A stretch of 64,000 nucleotides of DNA, from positions 611,097 to 675,096 of the forward strand of contig JALRMH010000007.1 of assembly GCA_026119935.1 (NCBI GenBank), read 5' to 3'. Below are positions 10,776 through 21,834 of this stretch, piece by piece. Made by a program: the position numbers and the translations under genes. Below the pieces are notes generated by a model. That model saw only the letters and a program-made list of their open reading frames with translations. It searched no databases and was not told the DNA's origin. The first letter of the stretch is position 1. Every line of letters starts with the position of its first letter. The DNA comes from Endothia cerciana (taxonomy: Eukaryota; Ascomycota; Sordariomycetes; Diaporthales; Cryphonectriaceae).

Positions 10776-13700
10776 TTAGGTCCCCTCATATGTCTCTATA
10801 CATTCTCTCCACTGTGCGACTTTGGCAGCGAGCCCAGTCCCAGGCATGACATAAACCATACCCGTCACACTCGACGCTGGCCGAACATGCAGATCGATCT
10901 GCCTCCTGGCCCATTGGACGTAGTATCGAGGAGTATAGCGCCTCATATTCTCTCCGCAGCTCCGCGTGTTTGTGTCGAGCACCAACAGTTTATCAGCCAG
11001 GTCCCGCCACTCTTCGACTGTCGTGGGCTCGTCCACCCGCGTAAGGTTCCATGTCACTGGGGCGGCATGTTGTTCGGACTCCTGCATGGTCACGGACCGG
11101 AGGCCGGAGAAGTGTGCGCCGCTCCAGTCGCCCGTAGAGGCGTTATCGTTATGTATCCACAGCACTCTATGGACGTCCCGGTCGAAGTCCTGGACGGGAA
11201 TCTGTGCGTAGAAGAGCTGGTCGTCGTCCCCGTAGGCCACACCGACGCATGCCAAGATATTCCACCGCGCGAGCCAGGCCACTCCCACCATGATGGCCTG
11301 ATCTATCCGGAACATGTTGCTGTTGCCCATCTGTAGGTCCGGGTGTACCTCATCCACCAGGCCCTCGTAGATCTTCTGGAGCTCGTCGATAGTCGGCACC
11401 GGAACTTCGGGAAATTGATGTTGTATGCTCAGCTGGAGGGAGTACCACGCACACCGCAGCCCTGTGCCCGGCGTATCGAGAATTTTGGGGCCGTACGGGA
11501 AGTCCAGCTCGAATTGTTTCCGCCATCCGCGCTGCTGCTCTGTCTCCCTGCTGGGCTCTTCTGGAGACCCGCGCGTTCCGCCCGGATAGAAAGCCTCGGC
11601 ATTTGCGACGAGGAACTCGAGGTCTGCCTCATGGAAACTCAAACGCTCCATGAGCATGGGCGCGGGCATCTCCCTGAGAGCCCGTAGGTACGAGTCGCGG
11701 CGCAACGTACAGGCCTCGACGTACATCTCCAACCGGCTGACGAGGCCCTCGAACCATGCCAGCTCGGCTGGGGACGTCGGGGATGCCGCGCGCCTGCTGT
11801 ACTCCTCGTACACCCTCGCCTCGTTCATGTTGAACATGAAGCTGTCATAAGTGAGCTGCGGCCGCGGTTCCAGGCGGACAAAGTGCGGGGACCCGTCCGT
11901 TGTGCCTGGCTCTGCCGGACCGGGTGATCGATCACCATTCCCGTTCGTACGCGGTGATCCGGTGTCATTTTTCACACTGAGACCCCTCATCTGTAGCTTG
12001 GCCACCTGTAGCCTTGTTGCTTCTCGTCGTACACTGCTGAATACGGCGTCCGGATCAGCTTGACCTCCGGCGCCACCTTCCCAGCCATGCTCGAGAGCCA
12101 CCTGCCTCCACTGATAAACGAGGCTGGCCTTCAGTGCCGCTTTGTGATTATCATCGAGGTCGAGAAGGTCATCTCTCCGGATGTTTTCCTGGGCGAGAAT
12201 GCCCCAGTGGACCAGCTGGGATTTCTTGAAGTCCTGGACCCTCTCATACTGTAGGAGTAGTTCTAGTGGATTTTCGGGATCCTCATCGTCAAACTGCGAG
12301 GGATGAGGCAGGGACGGATACGGATGACTATAGCTCTCAAGGTGTGTCAGGCCTGACGAGCCGATGCCCCTTGTTGGCAGGAGAGGCCTCCTGTTCGCGC
12401 TGCGCACAAGGTCTCTGCCAAAAGTGACTTTCTTCGGCGGCTGGCTCCCTTCGACCGGCTGCGGACCTTTCCCCGCCGTGGGCTGCGCCTTGGGCTTGGG
12501 ATTAGCGGAACCCTGGTTGTTAGCAGGCGTGCTGTCATGGGTACTGCTAGTTCTTGAGCTGCTCTGGGTCCTGAACTCCTCACCAGAGCTACGATGTATC
12601 GACTTCAAGTCAAGCGGTGTGTAGTCCTTTAAGGGCGGCGAGTCTTTGACGCCGGCGAAGTGGAGACCGTCCCCTTTGTCGATGTTGTTGTAGTAAATCC
12701 ATATACGAACGGAATCCTTGCCTTCACCGGACTGTATGTCGTCGAAAGGTATCAACCTTGCCATGAGGCCTCTGCTCTGGTCCTCGTAGACATAGCCCAA
12801 CTGCACGGCGACGTCGTACTGCTCCATCACAAGGCTTTGCACCGCAGGCGCCACCTGTGAGAGCTTCAGGGGCTGGTAATCACCATGGTCGGCCCTTGGC
12901 TTATGCTCGAGCTCGAAAAGCCTCGGGAAACGCTCTCGAGAGTGCTGTAGTAAATCCTCCACCGGGAGTTTCCCGAGCTCACGGTTGGACACCTGCGCTG
13001 AGTGCTGCCATGACTGTGCCACCGCCTCAAGAACCCTTCTCAGTCCGCCAGACTGTACAGAAATCGGTTCGATACAGTTGGGGTGGTCCTTGTTGAAGGC
13101 AGACCGAGCACTCTGGTCTTGTCTCTGGTCAAAATTAGAGCGGGGATGTTCTGTGATCTCTGCTTCAGTGCCAGAAGGTGTCGAACGAGTTGAATATCCA
13201 ATCCCGTTGGCGCCTGGCCGTGAGTTACTCGGTGGACTCGTACATATAAGAGGCGATGATGAAGGATCCTGGGCCGGTTTGGTACTCCATCTCGGTGGAG
13301 TGGTTATATCGCCAGCAGTAGCGCCTACGTTTGTCTCCCCACCGCTTGGTCCAATTCCACATCTGCCCGGCTCTCTGACCACAGTGGGAGATATACTAGC
13401 TTTTGACGCTCTAATCACCTGTGGACATCGTGTGACATCGTCTCCGGTCCCCGACGTCGACGTGGTTGGCTGTGGTGTAGAATCTGAATTTTCTCCTGAT
13501 GAGGTATCTCCACTATCGTTTGCCAGGAGAAGAGTGGTATTAATGGCTGATGCACTAGAAACTTCAGTCTTCTGTAGGCCATTTGTTCCGCTGCTCGACG
13601 CCGATGCTGACCTTGGTAATGCCTGCGGAGAGGGAGCACTTGAATTAGATACTGATGAAACAGATTTCGAGGCATATAAAGCAGGAAGGTTTCTGCTCGT

Positions 13701-14774
13701 CGTATCGCCTGCGACTCGGGTGTTTGGGTCCACACCGTACATTTCAGTTGTTGAGGGACTTAGAGTTGCCATGAATGGGTTATGGATCTTAGATGGTTTC
13801 GGTCCGGCTGCCGGCCGCGGATCATGTGTATCATGCGGAACTTGAGGTGAATTCGACTGATCATTAGGTGTTGGAGATCCCAAAGAAGACGGAGGCGTAT
13901 TAAGAGCTTTCACCGGGGAACATCCATTTGATTCGCTGCACGACGAATTTGGCGGGCTCTTCGGTGTTATTACTTGTGGAGGGGTCCAGGGCGGGTCATG
14001 AGGATCATCTGATGGATCTCCTCCTGTCGATGCTCTACCTCCTGACCGGCCAATGCCCGGTACGCTCATTCTAGGGGAGCTCACTTTGATAGTCAGAAGC
14101 TTGGCCGGTTGGGGTTCGGTATTTCTAGGATATCTCACGTCGATAGCCGGAAGCTCGACCAGCTTGGATTTCCGCTTGGGTTCCCAGGCCATCCGGGGCG
14201 GCTGTACAGGACGGCCCGTCTCCAAGACACTGGCTTGGATAAGATGGTAATTGCGGAGGAATATCCAGGAAGGCGGTACCTGATCTGCCCACAGCTTCTC
14301 TTCCTCAGCGAGATCGTGACGTGGTTCCATCCTCTTCGCGACGTTGAGAACATGTTCTTGAGACTCCAAGTGGAGCCTGGTGGCCCTTCGGAGAAGTTTC
14401 TCGCACACATGAATTAACCCTCTAACACATGCTCTCGAGCCTTCACTGATTGTGGGATCCGAGGAAAGAGTATCGAGTCCACGGACAAATTGTGTCACGG
14501 TGAAGACGAAATTGTGTTCTGAGCGTATCACATTCCAGAGTTTGAGATGTTGTCCTGATCTGCTGAGGCCCCAGTAGTAGCCAACGTTTTTGGCATAGTC
14601 GAAGACTTGATAGCCTCTATTGTACCATCAGCATGAGCTTGCAACTCGAAAGCATCGGTACCTGGGTTTGACGTACAGATTACAGAAATATTCATGATCA
14701 GACTGCAAAATATAGATTTCGATTAACTGGTGAGCCTCTTGGGTCTCCCGGTCCATTCTGGTATTGCGCCTCAT
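10776..14774 (-). CDS. 1317-aa protein with two related cysteine-protease-like (OTU/papain-like) domains, one lacking the Cys
   Basis: Two exons, 14774-14662 and 14616-10776, with a 45-bp intron. The first ATG at 14774 extends the long frame by 66 residues and keeps the frame across the splice. The N-terminus (1-180) is helical. Residues about 200-540 are low-complexity Ser/Thr/Pro. Domain A (about 555-695) contains GGLRRVLEAVAQSW and later IWIYYNNI...GLHFAGVKD. Domain B (about 1085-1215) has GTGLRCAWYSLQLSI and VLWIHNDN...GAHFSGLRS. The strands before each His also match (QLGYVYEDQSRG and CVGVAYGDDDQL). Domain B carries Cys (about 1093) and His (about 1205) spaced as in OTU-like deubiquitinases. 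In A the Cys position is Arg. This suggests an active and a pseudo copy from internal duplication. The function assignment is inference, and the cellular role is unknown. Confidence 0.8.
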
Positions 14775-15346
14775 GGCGGCTATGGTACCCACGCTCGGTA
14801 GGAAGGATAGGTGAGAAGAGGTGGATGGTGAGTTCGGTAAAATTTGCGAAGGGCAATACTGTGAGCTGTCATGACCTCAAAAGAGGAATCAGGCCCTGAA
14901 TAACGCAGATGGAGCCGAACAAAGAGCCCGAGTTACCCCGAGCTGGCGCATGCTTAACGAACCGTGACAATGGTAACTATTTTTGAGCAGCGCAGCTGTA
15001 CTTTTGCTCAGGCGGGAGCTTAGTCCTTTGAACCCAGCCTTTGGATCAAAACATGGCATATGACTATGAAAGTGGCAAGGATATCAAGGGTTTTCTATGA
15101 AATCAAGACCTGGTTGAACTATTGACATTAACATGCTGTCGGTAAGGCTAAAACGGACCCGCCTTCCGGTCTTTGGATTCGAAAGTCATTTCATTAGCTG
15201 GCCAAAACTTCTCCTTCAATATCCCGAAGGGAGATGCTCGTCTAACGAGCATATTTCCTGACTGCTTCATTATTATTATGGGATCTAGATGCGAAGAGTG
15301 CATCCAAAATAAACGCTCTACCTAGGTATTTCTAATCGTCTATTCC
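14775..15346. other. intergenic between two minus-strand genes
   Basis: Contains the presumed promoter of the 1317-aa gene and the 3' end of the RING gene. No further gene is supported. Confidence 0.5.
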
Positions 15347-15952
15347 CTACCATTGAGAGGTCAACGCTGCAGTCGTCTCGGCCGACAACTTGTTCGCAAC
15401 GAGTTGGAACTGTTGCTGCAATGTGTGAAGTCTATACTTGATCGCGGTTTTCTTTCGATCATCAGCCCCTTGATACTGGGAATGCAGCATTTTAAAGCTC
15501 TCACCCAGGCTTCTCAATATGCTCTCGTTTGCAATCTTGTTCGACCTGATACAGCATTCTGGGCACTGATCTGGAATCCTGCCGCCCATGGGAACAGTCC
15601 CTGGCAAAGACAGGAGACTCTCCTTAGTGATCACGTGGCCTTTGAGGGGATGCGAGCAAAGTTCGTACTTGAGCGGAAGTCGGCAGAAGGGGCACTCGGC
15701 TTTGTTCATCAGACACTTAGCCATGCACTCCTGACAAGCTACATGCCCACAGGGTATTATTGTCAGTGCTGCAGTCGAAAGGCTGTCGTCTTCATCAGGG
15801 ATTTTGAGCTGGTTGGTTTGACATATTCCGCATAAACCAAGACTCGCTGTCTGGTCTACGTAAAGGGTAATCTGTGGGCACGGTAGGAAGTTTGAACAGG
15901 CCGTACTGTTAAGAAGGGCCTCAGCCAAGTCCAGCTTCATGTTGTGGGTCAT
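15347..15952 (-). CDS. RING-HC finger protein, probable E3 ubiquitin ligase
   Basis: Single exon, 201 aa. The cross-brace is complete: C41, C44, C68, H70, C73, C76, C87 and C90 give C-x2-C-x23-C-x-H-x2-C-x2-C-x10-C-x2-C, the C3HC4 type with the PCGH and CPFC landmarks. A second Cys cluster (CPECC, about 135) follows. The C-terminal about 60 residues are predicted helical, with Gln and Lys-rich stretches that could form a coiled coil. There are no membrane segments or signal peptide. RING proteins of this type recruit ubiquitin-conjugating enzymes; the substrate is unknown. It sits next to the cysteine-protease-like protein, which could suggest linked ubiquitin chemistry, but gene adjacency in fungi is weak evidence. 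Confidence 0.85.
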   Translation of the reverse strand: MTHNMKLDLAEALLNSTACSNFLPCPQITLYVDQTASLGLCGICQTNQLKIPDEDDSLSTAALTIIPCGHVACQECMAKCLMNKAECPFCRLPLKYELCSHPLKGHVITKESLLSLPGTVPMGGRIPDQCPECCIRSNKIANESILRSLGESFKMLHSQYQGADDRKKTAIKYRLHTLQQQFQLVANKLSAETTAALTSQW

Positions 15953-16913
15953 CTCAATAAGTACCCTGGGAGGTTGCGAGAGACTGGTGGTGTTGGGCTG
16001 GATTGGAGAATGGGAAAGCTCGTAGAACCCCGGGCATTGGATTGCGGAAGCTCATTGTGAGTTGATCGGGTCTTACAGTGACTTTGCCCAGTATATATGA
16101 CAAAATAGACCATTCAGGAGGACAGATTTGATTTTTGAACCTGGACAAGTATATTGTTCGTCACAATACAAGGTCGTCCGCAAGACAAAGGCTGAAATCG
16201 CGCCACGTTAAAAGACAACGAATGCTTTGAGGAATGTCGATCGGGTTCTCTTATGGGAGAAAAAAGCGTTTCAGATCAAGCAACTCAATGGCCATACTAC
16301 CATCTTTCAAGATAAAGAGATGAGAGAGAGAGAGAAGAGATGAGCAAGAAGAAGAAGGAGAGGAAAAAAAAAGGGGGGGGGGGGCCACTCACCGATAGGC
16401 TTGTTGAGGGGTTGAGTGAGATTCTAGAAACTGGGTGAGTGAATGAAAAGAAAACATGGCGTGAAAAGCAGTGACATACAAGAAAGCTAAAAAGGAAAAA
16501 GGGGAAAAGGCAGATCACTTCTGGACTTGATGACTATTCCGTCACCCGCAGATCGTAGGAAGACTGGACTTTGAGGGATGGAGGTATCTTCCAACCAAAA
16601 AGTGAATAGCACTTTTTTTTTGTACTCGTTAGCTTAGCAGTCATGGGCCCAGAAGGACAACTTGAGAGGATTGCGTATGAATTGAGAGTGATGCTTGGGT
16701 CGGCATGGCCGGGACCGGAGCCCGGGCCCGAGCGCACTGGCCAACACGGGGCCGTGATGGGCTGCTACCCTAACCCTGGAAATTTTCTACGTCAGGACGG
16801 GAGGTTAACCTGAGCCTGCAAGATCTATCTATCCATCGGGTTTGCTGCAAAGCCTCGTTTCTTCCTTCTCCCCTCGCTGCCGAATTGGCCTGTCCGTCTC
16901 ATTGTCACTGACC
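15953..16913. other. divergent promoter region with simple repeats
   Basis: Separates divergent genes (RING, minus; dethiobiotin-synthetase-like, plus). It has GA-rich tracts at about 16318-16370, a poly-G run at about 16373-16383 and a poly-T run near 16612-16622. No supported ORF. Confidence 0.55.
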
Positions 16914-17943
16914 ATGCCGACACCCGGTAGCATCTTCCACCCCGCCCTACGCGTGTACCAGGTCTGGGGCACCCAGCAGGGCGTGGGGAAGACCGTCCTC
17001 TCGACCATCCTGTGCTGGGCCGCTTGCCGAGCGAGGCGTGCCAAGGGCGCCCGCGACCACGTCGGTTACCTGAAGCCTCTCACTGTCGGCCTTTTCAATG
17101 AGAACGAGAACCAGATTGTCCAGCGTGCCTTCAACAAGCTGATGAAAGGGAAGACACAGCCGACCTGGTTCAAGACCAGAACCCTCTTCCACCAGCAGCA
17201 TCTGCCCCAGGATGCGTCTCCGCACGGAGTGAGTTCTGAACCCCAGTATACCTCAGACCGACTTCTTGCAGCGTGTTAACAGTCGCCCGAATATCAAGAG
17301 TGGCTTGAAAGATGAGACTCTGTTACAGGGTATTCGAGAATACGCCGCTCAACAAGCCGACGGCCTGCAGCCCCCCGGCGGCTGGCTGTTCATGGAGACT
17401 CTCGACAACGTAGAGTCACCTTTGCCTTCTGGAAATTGTCAGGCAGACGTATACCGCGCCTTGAGGCTTCCTGCCATTCTTGTCGGTGCGAACAGTGGAG
17501 ATAACATGAACAAGACTATCGACGCTTTTGAGTCTCTGCGCCGGCGCGATTACGATGTTCAGGCAGTGCTGGTCTTCAAGGACGGTACCGAGACCGATCA
17601 ACGGGTCTCGGAGCATTTCGAAAAGCTCGAGGTCCCCTGCCTGGGTATTCGACAACTTCCAGAGCGCCACTCCGACGAACGGAAGAATCGCAATGTCATG
17701 ACTAATTACTACAGTGGCGTGGCCCGGTCGAATCAGATCAAGGACCTTCTGTGCGATCTCTACACTCGTCACAACCAACTTGTCCTAGATCTAGAGGCTT
17801 CTGTGACTCAACCCAGTGAGGTATATGAGAGGAAGCCGCTCGATGCTTCCAGCGACCCAGCGACTCAGCACCACAAGCCGGTATGGGAGCAACCGTTGGA
17901 GTTCTCATTCGCCGTTCCAGGAAAGCACAAGCACAAAGTATAG
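16914..17943 (+). CDS. stand-alone dethiobiotin synthetase-like ATPase
   Basis: Exons 16914-17228 and 17272-17943 (intron GTGAGT...TTGCAG, 43 bp, phase 0) give 328 aa. The Walker A motif GTQQGVGKTVLS is at about residues 20-31, after VYQVW. Downstream, METLDNVESPLPSG matches the ETAGGVxSPxPSG substrate loop, followed by QADVYRALRLPAILVG and the helix FESLRRRDYDVQAVLVF, which are typical of the BioD fold. BioD closes the ureido ring of biotin from DAPA, CO2 and ATP. In most moulds this domain is the N-terminal half of a bifunctional BioD-BioA protein of about 800 aa. Here a stop follows at residue 329 and I find no aminotransferase sequence downstream. It could be a paralogue, a split gene or a truncated copy. 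The D of the GAN(T/S)D-type loop is not seen. Confidence 0.8.
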
Positions 17944-18079
17944 TGGGATTTTCCTCCCAGAAGCACGAGTTGTCTCCATTGTGGGCACCGAGCAAAGAGA
18001 TCGTGCTTCTGCCCCCACCGGCGCAGAGGGTTCACAGACGTTCGGGGCTGAGGCTTGCTAACCACTTACCGAACCTCTT

Positions 18080-18560
18080 GAGTCGATTATATGCGCGGCC
18101 ACGGAGACCGATTTCCAGCCCGACTTCACATTTCAGTCCCACGTCTTACTTCCTCGGAATCCGAACGGTGAACGAGAATTTGTGGCCTGTTCAAAGATCG
18201 ATGACGGGTCAGCAACGTTAAGATTGATATAGGCATTCCGATACCACAGCCACCTCCCGCGCCGTTTGAAGAAATGCTGATCGCAAGCTCGCCGAGGGCA
18301 AGGAGCCAAGGAGCACATCAGCCCAGAAAGATGTCGCGTCTCTGAGACCCAAGTCTGGACCAGGCGACCGGTTGGTGGAGAATCTTGGAAGACAGGCGGC
18401 TTTCGCAAGACTCAACGCTTTGAGAAGGCCATTTCGTCCGCGAAGCGAGAATGAGATGGCCGTCCGAGGATGTCAGGTCCACGCAAGGAGTTTGAAGGAC
18501 ACAAGGAGCTTGGATGGCGAGGATATTGCTGGGTTGGCGGAGGCCATGTCACTGAGATGA
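18080..18560 (+). pseudogene. degenerate coding remnant, unidentified
   Basis: The plus frame from about 18083 reads as a plausible protein (ATETDFQPDFTFQSHVLL, then FVACSKIDDGSA). It hits a stop, while the neighbouring frame continues with a Pro-rich stretch (GIPIPQPPPAPFEEML). A third frame near the end reads SLKDTRSLDGEDIAGLAEAM before stopping. Successive frames with protein-like composition but interrupting stops suggest a decayed gene. I cannot name the family, and chance cannot be excluded. Confidence 0.3.
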
Positions 18561-19302
18561 TCTAAGGCTTTCACTGGAGCTTCATTCCTTCGGTCTTCCC
18601 TCAAGTCCTGAGCTGCCAGTTCCACTACTCGACTCCTCGTCTCCATAGTGCTAGAAGCACAAATAACATCCTCTCGCCAACCCAAGAAAAACTTTCATCG
18701 TCTTCACGCATCACATTGGGAGTTGTATGAGTAAAAAATGGGCGTGGATCGTGAACTTGGCATGGATACTATGCTTAGGATCTTTTCCAATACAACGAGG
18801 TAGGGACAAAAGTGATGGGCATGTTGTACCTTATCCTGGGCCGGAGCTTTGGAGCACTGGCCATTCAATTCAAGAGAGAATACTGAGTCTCTCCCTTGTT
18901 GTCGAGAGGATTTATATACTTCTGTGACGCAACTAGTGTAATTGATGTTGATCGAGACTGAAATAATGACCTGGGATTCCAGCTCATCCTTATACAACAG
19001 CAGACCAGTCCCGCGTTTTCGCTGTAATATTTGATGGGTACCAGTTCGTGCTCGGAAGATACGTGGCCGCCAACGCTGATGAGTCTGGTGAGGTTGCCTT
19101 CACCTGCAAATACCATACTGAAACTCTGCATAGATATTGCGCTGCGAAGATGCTATCACGACAGCCTCATCGTAAACCTCCTCGCAGAATCGGATTAACC
19201 GGGCCAAGAGAGCTATGCTGTACGCCCTGCGGTCCTTTAGCTAGGTATGATAGTATAGTACGCAGAGGAAGGGATATTCTAGCCTATGTTTCGTAATATC
19301 TA
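18561..19302. other. intergenic, degenerate island
   Basis: No supported gene. Base composition is mixed, with AT-rich parts. The frames on both strands lack domain landmarks. Confidence 0.45.
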
Positions 19303-20422
19303 GGCTACATACAAGGCTACAGCTCCTACTCCACATGTCACCAACCTGATCCTTTGCGCGAACGCTGTGCCACTCTGTGAGCATAGCCCTGGCCTCGTTG
19401 TAATATCCTCAGCAGACCGTATGCCGTCGACAGCGAAACCCACCAGCCGCCTGGCAAGTCGATAGGCAGGCGCATAGGCAAGAAGCACGTACGAGGGACC
19501 GGCCGCCTCCTCGAAGACGCGCTTGAACTCTTGCTGTTCCGGCTTCACGGGTTCCTTGCCCGCCGCGCGCTCATCTTCGTCCTCGTCCTCCAGCCAGGCC
19601 CAAACCTACATAGGCGGGGCACAGGACATGAACACAGGCGCCAGAATGGCGCTGTCCCAGTCGAGAATCCCAGTTATAATTGTGTTGTTTGGCTGATCCG
19701 GGTCAGCCAGGATGTTCCGGGGTTCGAGGTTGAGGTGTGCGAGGGCGATGTGGCCGTCGCAGGGACCCAACCAGCCGTCCGCGTCCAGCTCCGAACCCAT
19801 GGTGCAGAACTTGTCAATCTAGGCCGGTCTCAGGCTATATAGGGGCACCTTCCCCTGGATCTTGGCCTTCTGGTCTTGGATGCCTCTCCTCAGAAGCTCC
19901 AGGGTACTCTGAGCGGCGGGACCGTGGCGATACGCAGTAGCGGTTGTAGGTATGATCTTCTCCTGCGATCTCTGCGAGGGTACCAAGGCAGAGGAATCCC
20001 AAGGTGTAACCTGGAGCTCCGCTTCAAGGAAGTTGTTGTGGTTCTATGGGAGTGCCAGGCATCCTGCCAAAGTGCTCCGTACGCTGATCATCTGGAGAGA
20101 CGCATGGCCGAGCTTCCGCGCCACCCTGCACTCACTCTTGCTCGTGCCCAAGATCAGGGTAGATATGTATGAGGGGCCTGCCTCGTAGGCGGTTCTGGAC
20201 CATAAAAGGTGACTTGAAGTCGTTGCGCTCTGCCTCGTCGAATCTGTCAACTCTTGGGACCGGAATCTCTAGGTGGCGCTGCACAAACAACAGGGTGGCG
20301 ACGTCCGAGTCGACCTGAGCTACATCGAAACATGGAATCCGCAGGACGTATTCGACGATCCTCTGTGACGCCAGGGCGCTTGTAGGCTGGCTGGATTTCT
20401 CAGTCGCAGTCTCGTCGTCCAC
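19303..20422 (-). pseudogene. aminoglycoside-phosphotransferase (APH)-like kinase relic
   Basis: Three colinear fragments are seen. The N-lobe end (about 20422-20132) has SFM-type text ending NRLRGRPLIHIYPDL, the gatekeeper/hinge region. The catalytic core (about 19800-19606) has HLNLEPRNILAD and ITGILDWDSA, the H-x-D-x4-N and DFG-like metal site of fungal APH kinases. The C-terminal helices lie at about 19603-19420. The catalytic Asp is Asn (HLNLEPRN). The core ends at APPM followed by TAG, after which the same frame resumes VWAWLEDEDEDE, so TGG or CAG probably became TAG. Another TAG lies ahead of IDKFC, and frames shift between fragments. The changes are G to A on the coding strand, as expected from RIP. 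The intact relatives are kinases of unknown substrate. Confidence 0.78.
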
Positions 20423-20482
20423 GCTCTGGCTCTGCGTCTAGGCCAGGACGATGACGCGGTTGAAGCCTCCTCCTTGAAGGCG

Positions 20483-21834
20483 TTATACGGTGACCTTGTC
20501 ATTGGGGCCTGAGTTTGGCCAAATGTTGGACCGCGAAAAGGCAGCAACCTTGGGCTGAAAGGTGGTGAAGCTTCCATGGTCGTAAACAATTGTAATCAGA
20601 CTCATGCCGTGAAGGACACCACCAGGAAGATCCCGGCCCTCTCTTCTCAATGCAAGGTACATGCTCGCGCCCTGAAGACCTCCGAGACTGATTGCTCCTG
20701 TTGCAGTTTGTATCATGACGAACCCAGCCACGGCACCCTCGTGCATGGTCCAAAGCCGTCGCATCCAGCTCGACAGAGTCACACGCATGCGCAAATCCTC
20801 TGCAGAATTTGTGTACAGATTTTCCAGCTGAGAGCTAAGAACAAGGACATCAGTAGCCTTGCGGTATATCTCTGGCATGCTCAAAATAGCCCTGGTACGA
20901 AGTCGAGGCTCCTTTCATCTCCTGGACCACAAGGAATGCAGACTGTGTCCATCCAGAACGGAGTTAGGTCTTCCAGACGAGACCTGGTGGTGGTATCATT
21001 CGGCCTGCGGCACTTCAGAGCAAGTGATTGCAGATATAACCACTAGCATGTACAGGCCATTGCCTTAACGCCAAGGAAACCCAGAGTAGGCTTATATCGT
21101 TCATAGTCAAGCCTGCAGAGGCCCTGCTCTTTAATTCTGAGGCGCAAACTGGTTGGGATATACCAACATGGTAGGGGCGGATAGTCCGGGTCACCATATT
21201 TGCCAAAGCCCATTTCGACCCAAAGATTCCTGACGACATACTCGAGTGTATGGCCCAGCGAACAGATTGCGACCTCCAGTTGGTGAGGCAAGATCTTCTG
21301 GCCGTAGCGGGTCCGGTAAAACCTCTCGACCAACCTTGAATCTGTAGAAGGCGACAGTTCTCGAATCAATCCCAGTCTGACACTTTCATTTCTGTATATG
21401 TCGATTCGGCCGGCGACAAGCTGCAAGGAGTTGTGGGTATAGTTTATGCACCGCCCCATCGATGAGATCCGTTCTCTGGCATTGTCGGGCTGAAGACTTT
21501 GGACATCGTTTTCGAGTTTTTTCAGGTGTGCTTTCAGTTTCGTGGTCCTCAGGACTCGTTGGGTGCCACACGGCTCTGTCTTGAATCATACGTCGGGCTC
21601 GATAGGGCCCTGGAGGATTTCATGAAGCATCACAATATACCACCATGACTGAATAAGTGAAGCGTAGATGGACGGATCCTGAACCTTGTCCTCTGATGAC
21701 CGATGTTGCACCGGGGTCTTCGTGATCATGATGGCGTTGCCCCTGATCAGTCCCAGTTCCAATTCCTCATCTGCCCAGCCTTGACGCTGTGGGAATCCCC
21801 AGAATCCCCCATTGTCGTATGGAACTTTGCTCAA
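20483..21834 (-). pseudogene. HET (heterokaryon incompatibility) domain protein relic
   Basis: The fragment at 20884-20483 reads MPEIYRKATDVLVL, then WMRRLWTMHEGA, the conserved second half of the HET domain. Just upstream another frame reads FWMDTVCIPCGPGDERS, the preceding HET core motif (WMDxLCIP). The two are separated by a frame change at about 20890. Further upstream (21459-21043 and 21834-21586) lie colinear N-terminal parts (YVVRNLWVEMGFGKYGDPDYP), interrupted by a TGA at about 21588 and a stop at 21043. HET-domain proteins act in allorecognition and trigger cell death after fusion of unlike hyphae (family knowledge). Several lesions make this copy non-functional. The exact N-terminus is uncertain. 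Confidence 0.75.
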
